Assembly (NCBI GenBank): GCA_914767715.1
Contig: OU612066.1
Location: 12,035,001 to 12,099,000, forward strand
From: Membranipora membranacea
Lineage: Eukaryota > Bryozoa > Gymnolaemata > Cheilostomatida > Membraniporidae
DNA: 64,000 nt
Direction of reading: 5' to 3'
Made by a program: the position numbers and the translations under genes. Shown in pieces: positions 51,540 to 63,978 of the stretch (position 1 is the first letter of the stretch; every line of letters begins with the position of its first letter). The notes under the pieces are model-generated. The model did no database searches. It saw only the letters and a program-made list of their open reading frames with translations, and was not told the DNA's origin.

Positions 51540-52236
51540 TGTATCCTTGGTACGAATACGTAACCATACGTAAATTCGTAATTTCAAAGTTTCTTTTAAT
51601 TTATATTTTTAACTATGCTATAAGTCGTATAGCGTGGTACTATGCTATAATTTCATTTGTATTCGCCCGCCATCATTGCAATTTTTTAAACACATGACAG
51701 AAATGTGATTTCATCTCACATTAATATTTATTTTTTATCATACTGGTCTCGTTACATTGAAAATAACTCTCTGGGAAGAGATTTTCTAATTTTCAATATC
51801 TACTCAGATTTTTATCACTGTTATTTATTGAAGGGTTACATTCCAGATTCCCTTTGGCGTATGGGAAGATATATTTTTGTTGTCCCATGTGCTCACAGCG
51901 GTTTATGGTCACGGTTTTTATATTCAATATCTCATAGCACGCTAACTATGCGTTCTCGGTGCATGGATTGTTCAAGCTGCAATTTCCCTTCTCCCTAAGG
52001 TACTATGAAGATAACTGTACCTTTGATTATTTCTGGTCCCGTTTGCCAGAAGCCCATCTTGTTATTTGTGTTTAGCCCATCTGGCCAGTCTTCAGTATGC
52101 TACTAAAGTACTTTTAGCTACTTTTATCTAATCTTTACTCAAAGTTATTGAGTATCCTCCTTGATAAGGATATCTTCCTATGCCGGAGCCTGTTGGCATA
52201 TGTACAATGTTATATTTTTTTCTATTTCTCCTGTTA

Positions 52237-52242
52237 AATAAA
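52237..52242 (+). promoter_or_regulatory. Polyadenylation signal of FHIP2
   Basis: AATAAA about 700 bases after the FHIP2 stop. It is a candidate for the main 3' end; no transcript data are available. Confidence 0.45.
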
Positions 52243-52752
52243 GTCAGTCTCTCCATGTTAAAACCACTTTGTGATACAGACTTGTTTGGATTTTTTGATT
52301 GGATCATGGTTCTGTTCAATAATGCAGGTGTTGTCTATTAGGGTTTGGCAATGTTAAGTGATTCTATTTATCATTGGCTGGGGGGTGGGGGGGACACGAT
52401 TCTGGAGGGGGGACAAGTGAAAAATTCATTAAAGCTGCCGCATCGAAATGAAATATATAGGTATGTTGAAACTGCTGTAATTATTCTACCATATTGTTGA
52501 GATATAGTGACAAGACATTTCAAGAAAATCTTGAATAACTTGAGCCAACATCAGATTTGACTTTCGTTATACAGGTTCTTTTTCATGGATAAGATAAGAG
52601 GTAGCTATATTGCTATAAGTAAATTTATTTTCCTCATTGATAATGTATTGCGAAAGAGCGCCGTATCTACCGTGGGAAGAACCAGATGGTCTGAACTGAA
52701 TCTAACCACCTAAAAACTAGACTATCACACTTACAGAGGACGGTGAACCATC

Positions 52753-55700
52753 ATGTCTGCTCTTCTCTATTTTCTGCTCTCTTTGGTTGTCTGGCAGATA
52801 CCTGGTGAGTTTGTCTGATTCTTTTGGTGGTCATATCTCAGTTTTTTCATGTTACAGCAAGGGTTGGTTAGTTATTTTAACCTCATAACATTACATAAAC
52901 TCTCATCCCATCAAGCTAAGATTGGTACCAAAATTAGCACAACTAAATTCCAGCTTTTATTTACACCGCTAGGGTATCATATCTGTATTTTCTTTGGTTA
53001 TATGTAAAACTCGTGATTGTTAGTATAAGGAATAGCTGTCTATGATTGTTTATATTGATTGCAAACTGGATCTTATATTGATGAATGTAGCAATGAGTAT
53101 TTATTAACCTTTCAGGTATCAGCTCTGGAAGTAGATATGATTGTAATTTTGACACGGATTACTGTGGATGGGGCCACGACTCCGATTACTACAAGTTCAA
53201 ATGGGAGAGACGACAAGCAGGGAATCCAAACAGAGGCCAGGGCCCTCTGAAGGATACCTCAGGTTCAGGTGAGCCAATGAGTGTACCAGTTATGTTTGTG
53301 CTAATGTTGAAAACATCAAATTATGGATTGATCATCTCATTTCAAATGCACTGGATTTTATCAATTTTTTTTATAACTTCAATTTTATGCCTTAAATATC
53401 TTATGAGATCCGCAAAGCTCTGTAATTCACCACAGAACCATTACTGTATTGATATCTCTACACCGTGACCAAGTCTGTCAATGTTCTGATATATAATTAT
53501 TTTGTAATGTTCTCAGGAAGTTTTGTGAACATTGATGTAATCACAGAGAAGAAGGCAGAGAAGCTGAGATTAAAATCTCCCGTGATGGACACAGCAGTTA
53601 GCTCCTCTTGTAAGGTTGAGTTTTCTTACAGTATCTTCAAGGCATGGCCAGGTAAGTTAATTTCGTCACTCTTTTGGATCAATGATTGAATAGAAAAACA
53701 TTGGTTTATTGAATATAAGGCAAACTCGTGTGAGATCATTTGTTGGCGATTGAATCGACTGAATCTTGAGTTGGGTTTTTTGGTTTGCAACTGAAAAACC
53801 ACTTCACTGTTTTGCAGGGTTGAGTTTTCATAGATTTTAACACCAAAATAATTGGTAATTTACTCAGAGATTATTGGCAATATGTGATGTTGATCAGATT
53901 AATATAGCTTGACACCAAATTCACTTGCTTTTTTAGTACACTGTCAGAATCCAATGGGTGATTCCGCCTGCCATAACCAGTTTGGAGCATATAAGGATTA
54001 CATGTGTAAATCTAATGATCCAAGTGTCCATGGTCATGTTATGGGGAATTGTGCCAAGTTCTGTGGCTTCAAGTGTGGTGAGTTTAAACTTTATACATTA
54101 TTTATTTGATGTTGCGTGAATTAAGATTAGAATTGGAATTATGAGCTTATACTGCTGTTTGAAATATAAACATACTGTTGGCCATGTTGAGGAAAAATAC
54201 GAAACGTTTTTATGTGAAGAATTTCATCCACTTAAATGCAACTACTATAAGTTTATGGGAACTATCCATATACAAACATATGTAGGAGACATGTTCCTGA
54301 AAGAATCTATATACGTTATTTTCATTCTGTTTGTAGGTAAACTTGCTGTTATTGTCGAGGATGATAATGGTAACAAGGAACAAATACATGAAATAGCCTC
54401 CTACAGTAGCGAAAAATGGGCACAGATAGGGGTGGCAGTACCACAAAAATACACTGGGCAGAAAATGTCGGTAAGACATAAATGTCATATATGATTTATC
54501 TTTGAACAAAGCTTTTATGCAACAATAGATGAATGGTGGTTTTTTATTTCCATTTGGAATGTTTGCTTCAAAATTGCCTTTTGGGTAAAAGGGAAGACAA
54601 CTTCAACTTTTCCAGTTTGGTTAAATGGAAAATGGAAAGGTTAGATACATTTGCTATTCACGTACCCCTTTTTCACATTCTAGGTGACAATAGAGGCTAC
54701 AACTGGATGGGACATGCATTCATCTATATCTGTAGATGACATTAAGTTTATAGGATGTGGTAAGTACTGCAATAAGAATGCTCCCTCTAGCGAAGTACAA
54801 CCCTTGAAACCTGTATATAGATGTTATATTGGATATATTATATCTTGGTGTCATATCCTTCATTTTCATCTATAAATTTTATTACAATATTCTCTTTAGG
54901 CTTCTGTATTTTGAGCAATGCTGAAGATTGTCTTGTCTTATGTGGGGGAGTGTAGTGGTATGAGACCGTACTCTCCAGAGAACAGATGATTGACACCGAT
55001 ACCGACACCGATTCAACCAACATTTTAACCTACATTGAAGTTGATTTGAGTTTTGTGGTTTGTGGGTACGGAGAAGCCAGGTAAATCCCTTGATAGCAGA
55101 GGATTTGATCATTTGCGCTATCAAAGCTGCTGAAGATAATGTCTGATAACATTTCTCTATGTTGAATTACAGATTTTCCAACGACTACAACAACTCCAAC
55201 CACCACCACAACTACAACACCAACAACAACAACCACTACCACAACCTCACCTACTACAACTGTTCTCCTAGAAACTGGTAAACATCTGCTTTTATTTTGA
55301 TTAACATTTTCTAAATCTTTTTTACAATGTTTTGTCTTGTAGTATGCTACAATCAATATATCATAATTACTTGCTATGGACAAAGCATTATTAATATGTA
55401 ACTATGATAGTATTTATTTGTTCAATATTCATCATGGTTTTCTGTAGACATGTATGACTGCGATTTTGAGTCGACCATGTGTAGATGGAGAAGTGACTCA
55501 CAACACTGGACATGGGAGAGAAGTTCTGCAGCTAACGGTGGTGTTAATAGTGGTGCCGGACCTGAAGATGACGCTACTGGTTCTAAAACAGGTTAGGATT
55601 GCGTTAGGGACATTACTTTTCACAGATTTTTTATATTTCTTGAAGTTGTTCTCTTATACTTAATTAATTTATAAAAAAAATGAAACATATTTTATTGAGA

Positions 55701-58700
55701 TCTCAATCTCAAGGTTTCTCTACACCTATGAAAAACTGCACTAATCTTATCCGGAGCAAGATAACAGCATAGCATTCAAGGAAGACTGAAATATTAATAT
55801 GCATCATCATTGTTGCTGTGACATGCCCAGATATCCATAAGTCTAGTAAAGGATGCAATATTTGTATATTTCACATCAATTGAATTGGTATAAAATAATA
55901 TGTGTTCCTTTATTGATGCAGGATGTAGAACCTCATAAATGTCCATTTGTTTCCTTCAGGTGGATATGTGATTATGAAGACTACCAGACGAGGAATTGTC
56001 GAGCCAGCCAGACTGATATCTCCTGTGATAGACCAATTTAAACCGAGTCCCAACTGTAGGATGACACTGAAGTACAACATGTTTGCTCCTTCCTTTCGTG
56101 AGTGGCTACGAGCTCTGAGTTTCTTTATGACATCACCTTCCTTTTGGTTTCAATATTCACATCTTTTTTATTCTCATCTTTCATTTTTTTTCCTGACAGT
56201 TAACTGCTTCAATCAAGATGGTGATATATCATGCAATAAACAAAGCTCCAATAAAGATTCTCTCTGCGAAACATATACAGGATGGGCTCAAAATAACTGT
56301 GCTAAACTATGTGGATATCAATGCGGTAGGTTTCAGATAAAACAGTCACTGTTACTTGTTGCATAATATTGAATATATCATGTGCATTTTAGCATCAGCT
56401 CTTGGTAGACTAAAACCATAGTGGCCACTAGGATCAATTATTTTTCCCTTCATGATAATCGCTAACTCAAAATGATTATGACAGTGAGTATGTTGTTTCC
56501 CACAGCTAACTTCAAGATCTATGTCACAAATGACCTGAACAATCTGGGTAAGCCCTTATTCCACTGGAGAAGCCCACGAGAAGATAAATGGTATCCGCTA
56601 GATATAAACATCGGATTCAGCACCCAAAACGACCTTTATGTGAGTTTTTGACTAACTGAGCCTTGACACCAGATTCTGTATTGCTTACATTGCTAACCAA
56701 GGCTATTTTGGTATTGTAGTTCCTGCTTTGCATGTTTGTCCATCCATATTGAAGAAGGTTCGAGCACATCCTCATAGTAAATATCTTTGTGATTTTCACA
56801 ACCTGGTAACAAGTCTGTTTTTGCATGCATGGGTTGCATGGGTCGCATGGATTGCATGGATCGCATGGATTGCATGGATCGCATGGCTTGCATGGATTGC
56901 ATGGCTTGCATGGATTCAACTTAATAATGATACCAATATTTATAGGATAATGTTTCTATCAGTCTTTATAAAATGTTTGAAGGTTGTCTTAGAAGGAATC
57001 AGCGGTAAAGACAAGGATGCCTATCTGGCGATAGACAACATTAAATTTATAGACTGTGGTAAGTTTAAATAATAAATATTTGTATAAGCTGAGAGCGTGA
57101 CTGACTTGATTTGAGAAATGATATAGAAGGTCACATGAAAAGGTAGTTGATACTTGCATACTTATTATAACCTTTTGTCAAAATAAACGTCTCTTGCAAA
57201 TAATATATGACACAAGTTAGTCATCCGCACTTTTGTTTATTTTTTAAGACACCAAATTTACAACAACACCAACTACAACAACAACCACCACACCATCAAC
57301 GACTAATACTACTACAGATTTTCTAACGACCACAACAACTCCTACCACCACAACAACTACAGCACAGGCAACAACAACAACAACCACCACACCATCAACG
57401 ACTAAAACTACTCCGGATTTTCAAACAACCACAGCAGCTCCTACCGCCACAACAACTACAGTACAGGCAACAACAACCACAAACGCATCTACTTCCGCTG
57501 TTCTGCTAAAGAATGGTAATTGGGACTATTACAGAAACTTGAAAATATACACTAATTTTAATTGATAATCATTGCCTAAATTTTTCCCATAACATTTTGT
57601 TCTGATGAGTGCTTAAAACTTATGAATTAATAAACAGCTCATTTCTGAGTAGCAAAATGTCAGAATGTAGCCATCTAAATCTTATTATTATCTGCAGACA
57701 TGTACGACTGCGATTTTGAGTCGACCATGTGTAGATGGAGGAGTGACTCACAATACTGGACATGGGAGAGAAGTTCTGCAGCTCACGGGGATCCAAGAAG
57801 TGGTGCTGGGCCTGAAGATGATGCTACTGGCTCTTCAACAGGTTGGGATTCTGGGGTTCTCATCTCATCCCGCCAGTATGTCGATGCAAGCTTAAATCTG
57901 GACAACAATAGTTTTGATTATAGGAAAACTTACCATTCTAGATTTTCAAGATCCTAAATGGCCGATGGCATCAGTAATGATGACTAGATGTCCTAAATCA
58001 ATAGCTAGAATTTTCTTTGGCTAGGATAAGACTGCTGTGCTGTTGCACAGACAAACTTGACCTGTCTGAGCAAAGTCGGTCAAGACAGGTGAAGCTCACA
58101 TAACCCACTCAAAATTATATGTTCAAATCATCGATAATCCGAGGCTACAAAACATCATTTTACTTCACTGACCCCTGATATTTCTCAAGAGATGTTCTGG
58201 GTATCAGCGTACATTGCACTCAACAATGCTGACGTGTGAAGGTTAATGTGAAACACATTTTATGCCACAGGTGGATATGCTATAGTAAAGACAACCAAGC
58301 AAGGAATTGTCGAGCCAGCCAGACTGATATCTCCTGTGATAGACCAATTTAAACCGAGTCCCAACTGTAGGATGACACTGAAGTACAACATGTTTGCTTC
58401 TTCTTACTGTAAGTGGTCACTAAATATGAGTTACAACTTTAGCCACTGTGGTATATTTATAGGTATCTGAGGTATATAGGTATTTATATGTATTTATATG
58501 TATTTATAGGTATTTATAGGTATTTATAGGTATTTATAGGTATTTATAGGTATTTATAGGTATTTATAGGTATATAGGTATTTATAAGCATTATTGGTAT
58601 TTACAGGTATTTATAGCAAGAGTGATATTTATTCTAAATCAGTGACTTTAGCCCTCAGTCCTCTGAATATCCTTTGGTTAGTAACTTTTTTTATCCTTTC

Positions 58701-61192
58701 AAATCGTATTGCATGGTAGTGTCTCTTCAATCCCTTGAATTAATTCTGAGTTATTTGTGCATTGTTTCTGTGAATGACATACTCACACACCCTATGGTTG
58801 TTTTTTTATCACTAATACCACCACTTATTTTCTATCCTGGCAGTTTACTGTTATAATCGAGACGGGGATGCCTCATGCAATAAACAGATCTCTAATAAAG
58901 ATGCCCTCTGCTCGACATACCCTGGATGGGCACAAAATAACTGTGCTAAACTATGCGGATATGAATGCGGTAGGTTCCAGATAAAACCTTTGCTGTCACT
59001 TGTTGCATAATATATTATATTAATATATCATGTGCATTTTTGCATCAGCTTTTGGTAGCCTAAAACCATATCGACCACTAAGCACTAAGATAAATCATTT
59101 ATACTTTCCTGATTAGTGCTAACAAAATTTTTATCTCTTTGAAATGGGCGTAAAATTGCTGTGCCAAACTATGTGGATATCAAAGTGCAGTTGGTTCAGT
59201 GGAAACCGTCACAATTGTACGTATTACTGCATTACTCTATAATGTATAGTATTTGTATTTTTGCACCTTTTATGGTAGACTTAAACAGATTGACCACCAA
59301 GGGAAATTATTTATCCCTTTACGGCAGGGCTGCCCAACCAGTGGCCCTGAGGCCGCATGCGGCCATACGACCCATTTTTATGCGGCCTCCGATCGTTTAA
59401 GAAAATCGCATAGTCACAAAAAAAATTTTTCCACCCTGATATTTATAACATTCCCCATTTGTACAATAATAAGGAATGCTTTACATCTAGTCACAGTATT
59501 TTGGGATTCCCCAACCATTACATTTGAGTGAGGTCCAATAAATAAATTCCCTGCTGCAGAGATGAAAATACTGCACACCCATATACGAATGTTTGATTTG
59601 TGGTGAGGCTGCAGCCCCCAGTGACATTGCAATATGTGGATGCGGCCCCCTCAATGAAAAGGTTGGGCACCCCCTGCTTCATGGTAACCACTAACATAAA
59701 ATGATATAACCTTCAAAATGTTGTTTCCTATAGCCAACTTCAAGACCTATGTCACAAATGACCTGAACAATCTGGGTAGGCCCTTGTACCACCGGAGAAG
59801 CCCAAGAGATCATGAGTGGCACCCTCTAGATTTAAACATTGGATTCTTCACCAAAAGAAACTTTCATGTAAGTGTTGTTTAAATTTGTACTGCTGTTACA
59901 ATGTTAAACCTCATTTCTCACTATCCTGACCAACGCTAGCGCATCCTAAAACTATCCTTTTAATTTGATATTGAACATTTGATACTCAGTCATTAAAGGA
60001 GGTGTGTCTTACTTTTTTGCATACTGAAAATGTCTTTGTTTAATTCTTAAAGGTTGTCCTAGAAGGAATCAGCGGTAAAGACAAGGCGATAGACAACATT
60101 CAGTTTGTAGACTGTGGTATGTCTAAATATTGCATGAGCTTTTAGGTGGCATTTACAAAGCATGTTATTTTTACCCTCCATTCAATTGAGGCGATGGGTG
60201 ACCCTGAAATGGCCTGCAGCATAAAAAACATCACAAAATATCACCAATTGACCAATTGCAAATTTGAGACTACAGGCTCTAGTAAAAATCCTGTTTGTCA
60301 TTTATTTATTGCTGAATTGTGATTAGACTTGGTTATTGTGATCTGTTTTCACATTTTTAAGACACAAGGTTTTCAACAACGCCAACCAACCAAACAACAA
60401 CCACAAAACCTGAAACTACTACAAACAGCCCAACAACACAGACCAGCACAACAACACAGACCAGCACAACAACACAGACCAGCACAACACCTGCAACTAC
60501 TACAAACACCACACCAACAACCAAGATGACAAACCCTGGCACAACTACAACATCATCTACTACGGTGACATTCCCCATGACTATGCTAACCACATCAACA
60601 TATTATGCAACATCCGGACATTCAGTTTTGGTAAGTCTTAATAGCACATTCTAGTTAACGGCACGCATATCATGTTGACGAGCTTATTGTGAAATGGCAT
60701 TGCCATAATATTTTAGCCATGTAAGTGAGTGGGGTTGAATCACATTAATGCTTTATCCAAAGGTAAACATTTAGCTGAATCTTTTAGGCTACCAGACACA
60801 GATGCGATATTCTATACACACAGTATAACCCCTGTAGTGTAGATGCTAGCATATCCTGTTGAAGAGTCATTGAACCCAAAATTATTTCTGACTGCTTACT
60901 CAATATGATCACGCTGTTGGTCTTGTAGGCAGCTGGTCAGATATTATCTAAATCAGAGCGTCCTGGAATCACGTCCAATCTCTACCTACTACGTCTGCGT
61001 GTAGACCTTCTGACAAAGCGACTGGAGCAGAAATGCCCTCATTTAATGGGTGGAGTGTTCAAGCGCGCACTGCTCAACGATAAGCAGAAAGTAATGTATG
61101 GGCACAATCTGGCTGTAGAAAGAAGAGTCTACAGTCATATCTTGGGATTGCTGGAAAAATGCTATGATAGTAAGAACCCAGCCACATACTAG
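52753..61192 (+). CDS. Secreted mucin-like protein with three MAM domains, each interrupted by an ShKT domain
   Basis: Twenty exons: 52753-52804, 53116-53268, 53517-53651, 53937-54077, 54337-54470, 54684-54759, 55173-55277, 55448-55591, 55960-56097, 56200-56325, 56506-56639, 56983-57058, 57249-57515, 57698-57841, 58271-58408, 58844-58969, 59734-59867, 60053-60116, 60362-60630, 60929-61192. All phases join, giving 939 residues. Signal peptide: [18 protein letters not shown]. Three repeats follow, each built as MAM first half (YDC-x-F-[DE]...C-x-W...W-x-x-[RE]R...L-x-SP...C-x-[MV]), ShKT with six cysteines (residues about 114-160, 360-401, 655-696; [10 protein letters not shown]-type end), MAM second half (to I-D-N-I-x-F-x-D-C), then a Thr/Pro-rich linker likely O-glycosylated (about 231-265, 472-560, 763-852). 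The C-terminal 88 residues are unlike any domain I know. No membrane segment is seen. MAM domains serve adhesion; ShKT domains bind channels or scaffold extracellular proteins. The role here is unknown; an extracellular mucus or matrix protein is the best guess. Confidence 0.93.
56823..56916. repeat. 9-bp minisatellite in a MAM-gene intron
   Basis: About ten units of GCATGGATT / GCATGGATC / GCATGGCTT. The 9-base period keeps frames open on both strands, which produces repetitive open frames that are not genes. It lies just before exon 56983-57058. Confidence 0.9.
58450..58617. repeat. 10-bp minisatellite (GGTATTTATA)n
   Basis: Roughly ten good and several degenerate units of GGTATTTATA in the intron between exons 58271-58408 and 58844-58969. 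Confidence 0.9.
59325..59676. mobile_element. 352-bp hAT-type non-autonomous transposon
   Basis: The ends CAGGGCTGCCCAACC... and ...GGTTGGGCACCCCCTG are the classic hAT terminal repeat. The flanks CTTTACGG (59317-59324) and CTTCATGG (59677-59684) are an 8-bp target duplication with two mismatches. Both subterminal regions carry GCGGCC motifs. No transposase frame is present. It sits in an intron of the MAM/ShKT gene. Confidence 0.9.
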
Positions 61193-61818
61193 ACGAGAAT
61201 GCTATAAGGAAGACCCAGTAAACCAAGTCAATATCAATATGCTGTCTGTATTGAAGACCTGGTTATTTGATGTGCAGGCCACATCAACTACAGGGCACAA
61301 TCATAATCATATCTTCACTAATACTTATGATTTACTATATAATCATTAAACTTTTGTGATGTTTGGGTCACTAAAAAAATCATTTGGCTGGAACAAAAAA
61401 GTTGTGTTCCAAGGTATTAAACTATGGATATGATGGTGTTATCAGTGATGATAATCCCAAAATGATTTCTGTAGAAAACTTCAAAAAAAAGATCATGTGC
61501 AACCAGTTTTAAAACAGATTGTGCTGTAAAACTTTATCATAATGGTTTCTGTGATTGCTTGCTTGTGGCCAACTGGGAAGATTAAATAATTCCAGCACAA
61601 CTTTGCCATAACAATCCCATCAGGCTAGGTTGTTCATTAAGAGCTTCAAAACTATGAGTATGGGAGACTTAGATTACGGATCTGCATAGTCGAATCATTA
61701 TACTGTTTATAAAAGTATGACTTTGTAGCTAATTCCAGATGTGAATATAAGTACCTCTCTCTTGTAATAGCTTGGGCTATGGCCAGCACTTGACAAACCT
61801 ATCCAGCGCTTTGGTGTA

Positions 61819-61824
61819 AATAAA
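61819..61824 (+). promoter_or_regulatory. Polyadenylation signal of the MAM/ShKT gene
   Basis: AATAAA about 630 bases after the stop codon. It is a plausible 3' end, about 400 bases before the converging signal of the SH3 gene. Confidence 0.45.
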
Positions 61825-62238
61825 AGATGATAGGAGTTCTATTCTCAAACATAGTCATTGACTAGAGAGGTAACCCCATGAAGCATTGAGGGAGCTAATG
61901 GAAGGCTGGTCATTGAGACAGAGGGCCACAAAAGAGCAGGAAAAATATGGAAATAATTTACCTATCATAACTGTTATTACAAGTTCATTTTGAGTTTGTT
62001 AACACCACTAACAACACTAACTACCACAGCTGAATGAAAAGCTATCTCTTATAAAGAGAGCTATGCCTCAAAATACATCTATGGGATAAGATGTCAATGG
62101 AGCTTTATTATTATGCAGTAAAAACAGCCAGCGAAAAAATTGAGCAATGAATACTGATTGAGATAGAGGCCAGCACTACAAATAAAAATATAATAAATAA
62201 AGTGTCACAAACATAAGAGTATCAATACTAGAACAAGA

Positions 62239-62244
62239 TTTATT
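62239..62244 (-). promoter_or_regulatory. Polyadenylation signal of the SH3 gene
   Basis: AATAAA on the minus strand about 350 bases after the stop at 62591. A second one is at 62104-62109. Confidence 0.45.
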
Positions 62245-62590
62245 TTGCTTCCTGTCATGTTTTAAAAACAGAGTTTGAATAATCATTCATAAAATTGCCA
62301 ACATTCTAGCAACAAAATATTTCTAATCCTCAGAATGCATTAAGATATCAAACAATAATATTTCAATGAGTGTAGTTGGCAATATCAATTTTGGCAAGTC
62401 AGCATTGATCAAGCTGATGGTGGGCACAACTGAATTCTAGTGATAGTTGCGAATACGAGCAAATCTACGCCATTAATGTCCGATTTTGGGTGTATGATGT
62501 TAGGGACAGCTTTCACTTAAATCTTAAAATCTGTGCTTACCACGGGAGAAAATTGTTCTGTTCTTAGTCTGAGGCAAACACGACTCCTCT

Positions 62591-63978
62591 TTAAGAATTT
62601 GGTGTTAGATAATTTGCTGGGCTGTAACCAAATCCCTCATTACTTTCACAGTACCACCATTCAGGGTTACCTTGTTCATCATACTTCCGGTGTACGTGGA
62701 TAATCTGATTGGCTACCAGTGATATCTCGTTGGCATTACGTTTGCTGAAATCGTACAGAGCTCTGAACACCTGTAGGAAATCAAACAATATGGTTTGTTG
62801 CTTTCTAATTTGATACATGTGATACAGTGCACTCTACTAACTCCATCCTTCTGGGGACCGACAGGCGTTGTCTTAACTAAGCTAAGTTAACATAGGAATG
62901 CAAGTTGACATTTGGATGAATATCAAGGTCTGAATTGAGTACACTGTATTCTGTGTACAAGATAAGTGATGCCAAACTTGTATTAAAGTTAACTCATTAT
63001 GTATAACTCAGGACATTCTGCTCCGCAACTCATGTGGTCAACAAAAATCCATGATGCTATATCGAGAATTGTGCAGAAAATGCATAGTTTTGCCAAGACA
63101 CCTTCCACAGAGAGAAAGATAGTGCTTTAGGTATATGTATAATGCTATAGGTACCTCATATGATTGCTTCTGTGCAGTTGCTTCAACCTCTTGTTGCTCC
63201 TGATGCTCTGGCAGTTGGGCGGCAGACAGATCATAGCGAGGTGGAGGTGATTGTTGTGCGCTTGTTGGTGCCTGTTGTTGATAGGCCGGTGGAGGTGACC
63301 ATTGTTGATGTGGTTGTTGGGATTGTTGATGTTGCTGTTGAGGGGAATGTTGGTTTTGTTGTTGATGAGTTTGTTTATTTTGTTGGTGTGTTTGTTGATT
63401 GTGTGGCTGTCTTTTTCTCATCTGTGGGGATGTATGTGGGGATATTGAGGTCTTTCGTGCAGTTGTGGTATGTTGACTTGTTGGAGGCTCCAAGTTTGTG
63501 GTGTTGTAGCGTTGCAAACAGGTTTTTGGGATGAAGCCCTTAGATACTAAAACAAAAATTAGTCCACTGATAAATTATAACGTAACAATGAACCTTCGGA
63601 CAGCATATCCTCGATTTACCTGAACTACAATAAACTATGGCCGTGCTTATGATATTGATTGTTTGAAAGTGGTGGCATATAAAATCATTTAAATCTACAG
63701 GTTTTTTCTACTTATCTAATACAGGCTATTTAAGTTGAAGTATACCACGTTCTTGTAGATCTTCATCATTATGGATACAACCTACCTCCGTTGTCAATGA
63801 ACCAGCTGGTCTCATCACCCATAGGATTTTTCTGTTGTATAACGCCCACTAGGTCGGACTGGGAGACAGTTATGTCCATACTGTTTGCAGATTTGTGAGC
63901 AGTAGTAACTGTGTACAATTTAGTTAAGTCATATTTGCTGCGAAGCTGTTGTTGTATAATATCAGTTTGTGCTGAACT
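62591..63978 (-). CDS. DNMBP/Tuba- or ARHGEF37/38-like protein, C-terminal part with two SH3 domains (partial, runs off right edge)
   Basis: Three exons: 63786-63978, 63155-63546, 62591-62770 (stop at 62591-62593). The phases join (1, then 0). The product's last 254 residues hold an SH3 domain (KLYTVTTAHKS...ITVSQSDLVGVIQ...WFIDNGGVSKGFIPKTCL), a linker very rich in Gln, His and Pro (about 100 residues, with SPPPAYQQQAP and SPPPRYDL), and a final SH3 domain (FRALYDFSKRNANEISL...GNPEWWYCE...GYSPANYL) that ends the protein. The penultimate SH3 with its NPMGDETSWFIDNGG stretch, and the final SH3 with GNPEWW, match the tail of the DNMBP/ARHGEF37/38 group as I recall it. That group pairs RhoGEF and BAR domains upstream, which lie outside the window. 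The family assignment is therefore likely, not proven. Confidence 0.7.

Noticed and set aside
55030-55383. Minus-strand open frame rich in Val/Gly
   Set aside because: Antisense shadow of the Thr-rich linker exon 55173-55277 of the MAM/ShKT gene. The same applies to 60357-60593.
56617-56919. Minus-strand frames with repeated NPCKPCDPC and SMQAMRSMQ
   Set aside because: They come from the 9-bp minisatellite, which is open in all frames; no splice or start signals support them.
58030-58100. Short inverted repeat (CTTGACCTGTCT / GTCAAGACAGGT)
   Set aside because: Imperfect and without target duplication; too weak to call an element.
63160-63534. Plus-strand Val-rich open frame
   Set aside because: Antisense of the Gln-rich exon 63155-63546, which is in phase with two SH3 exons.
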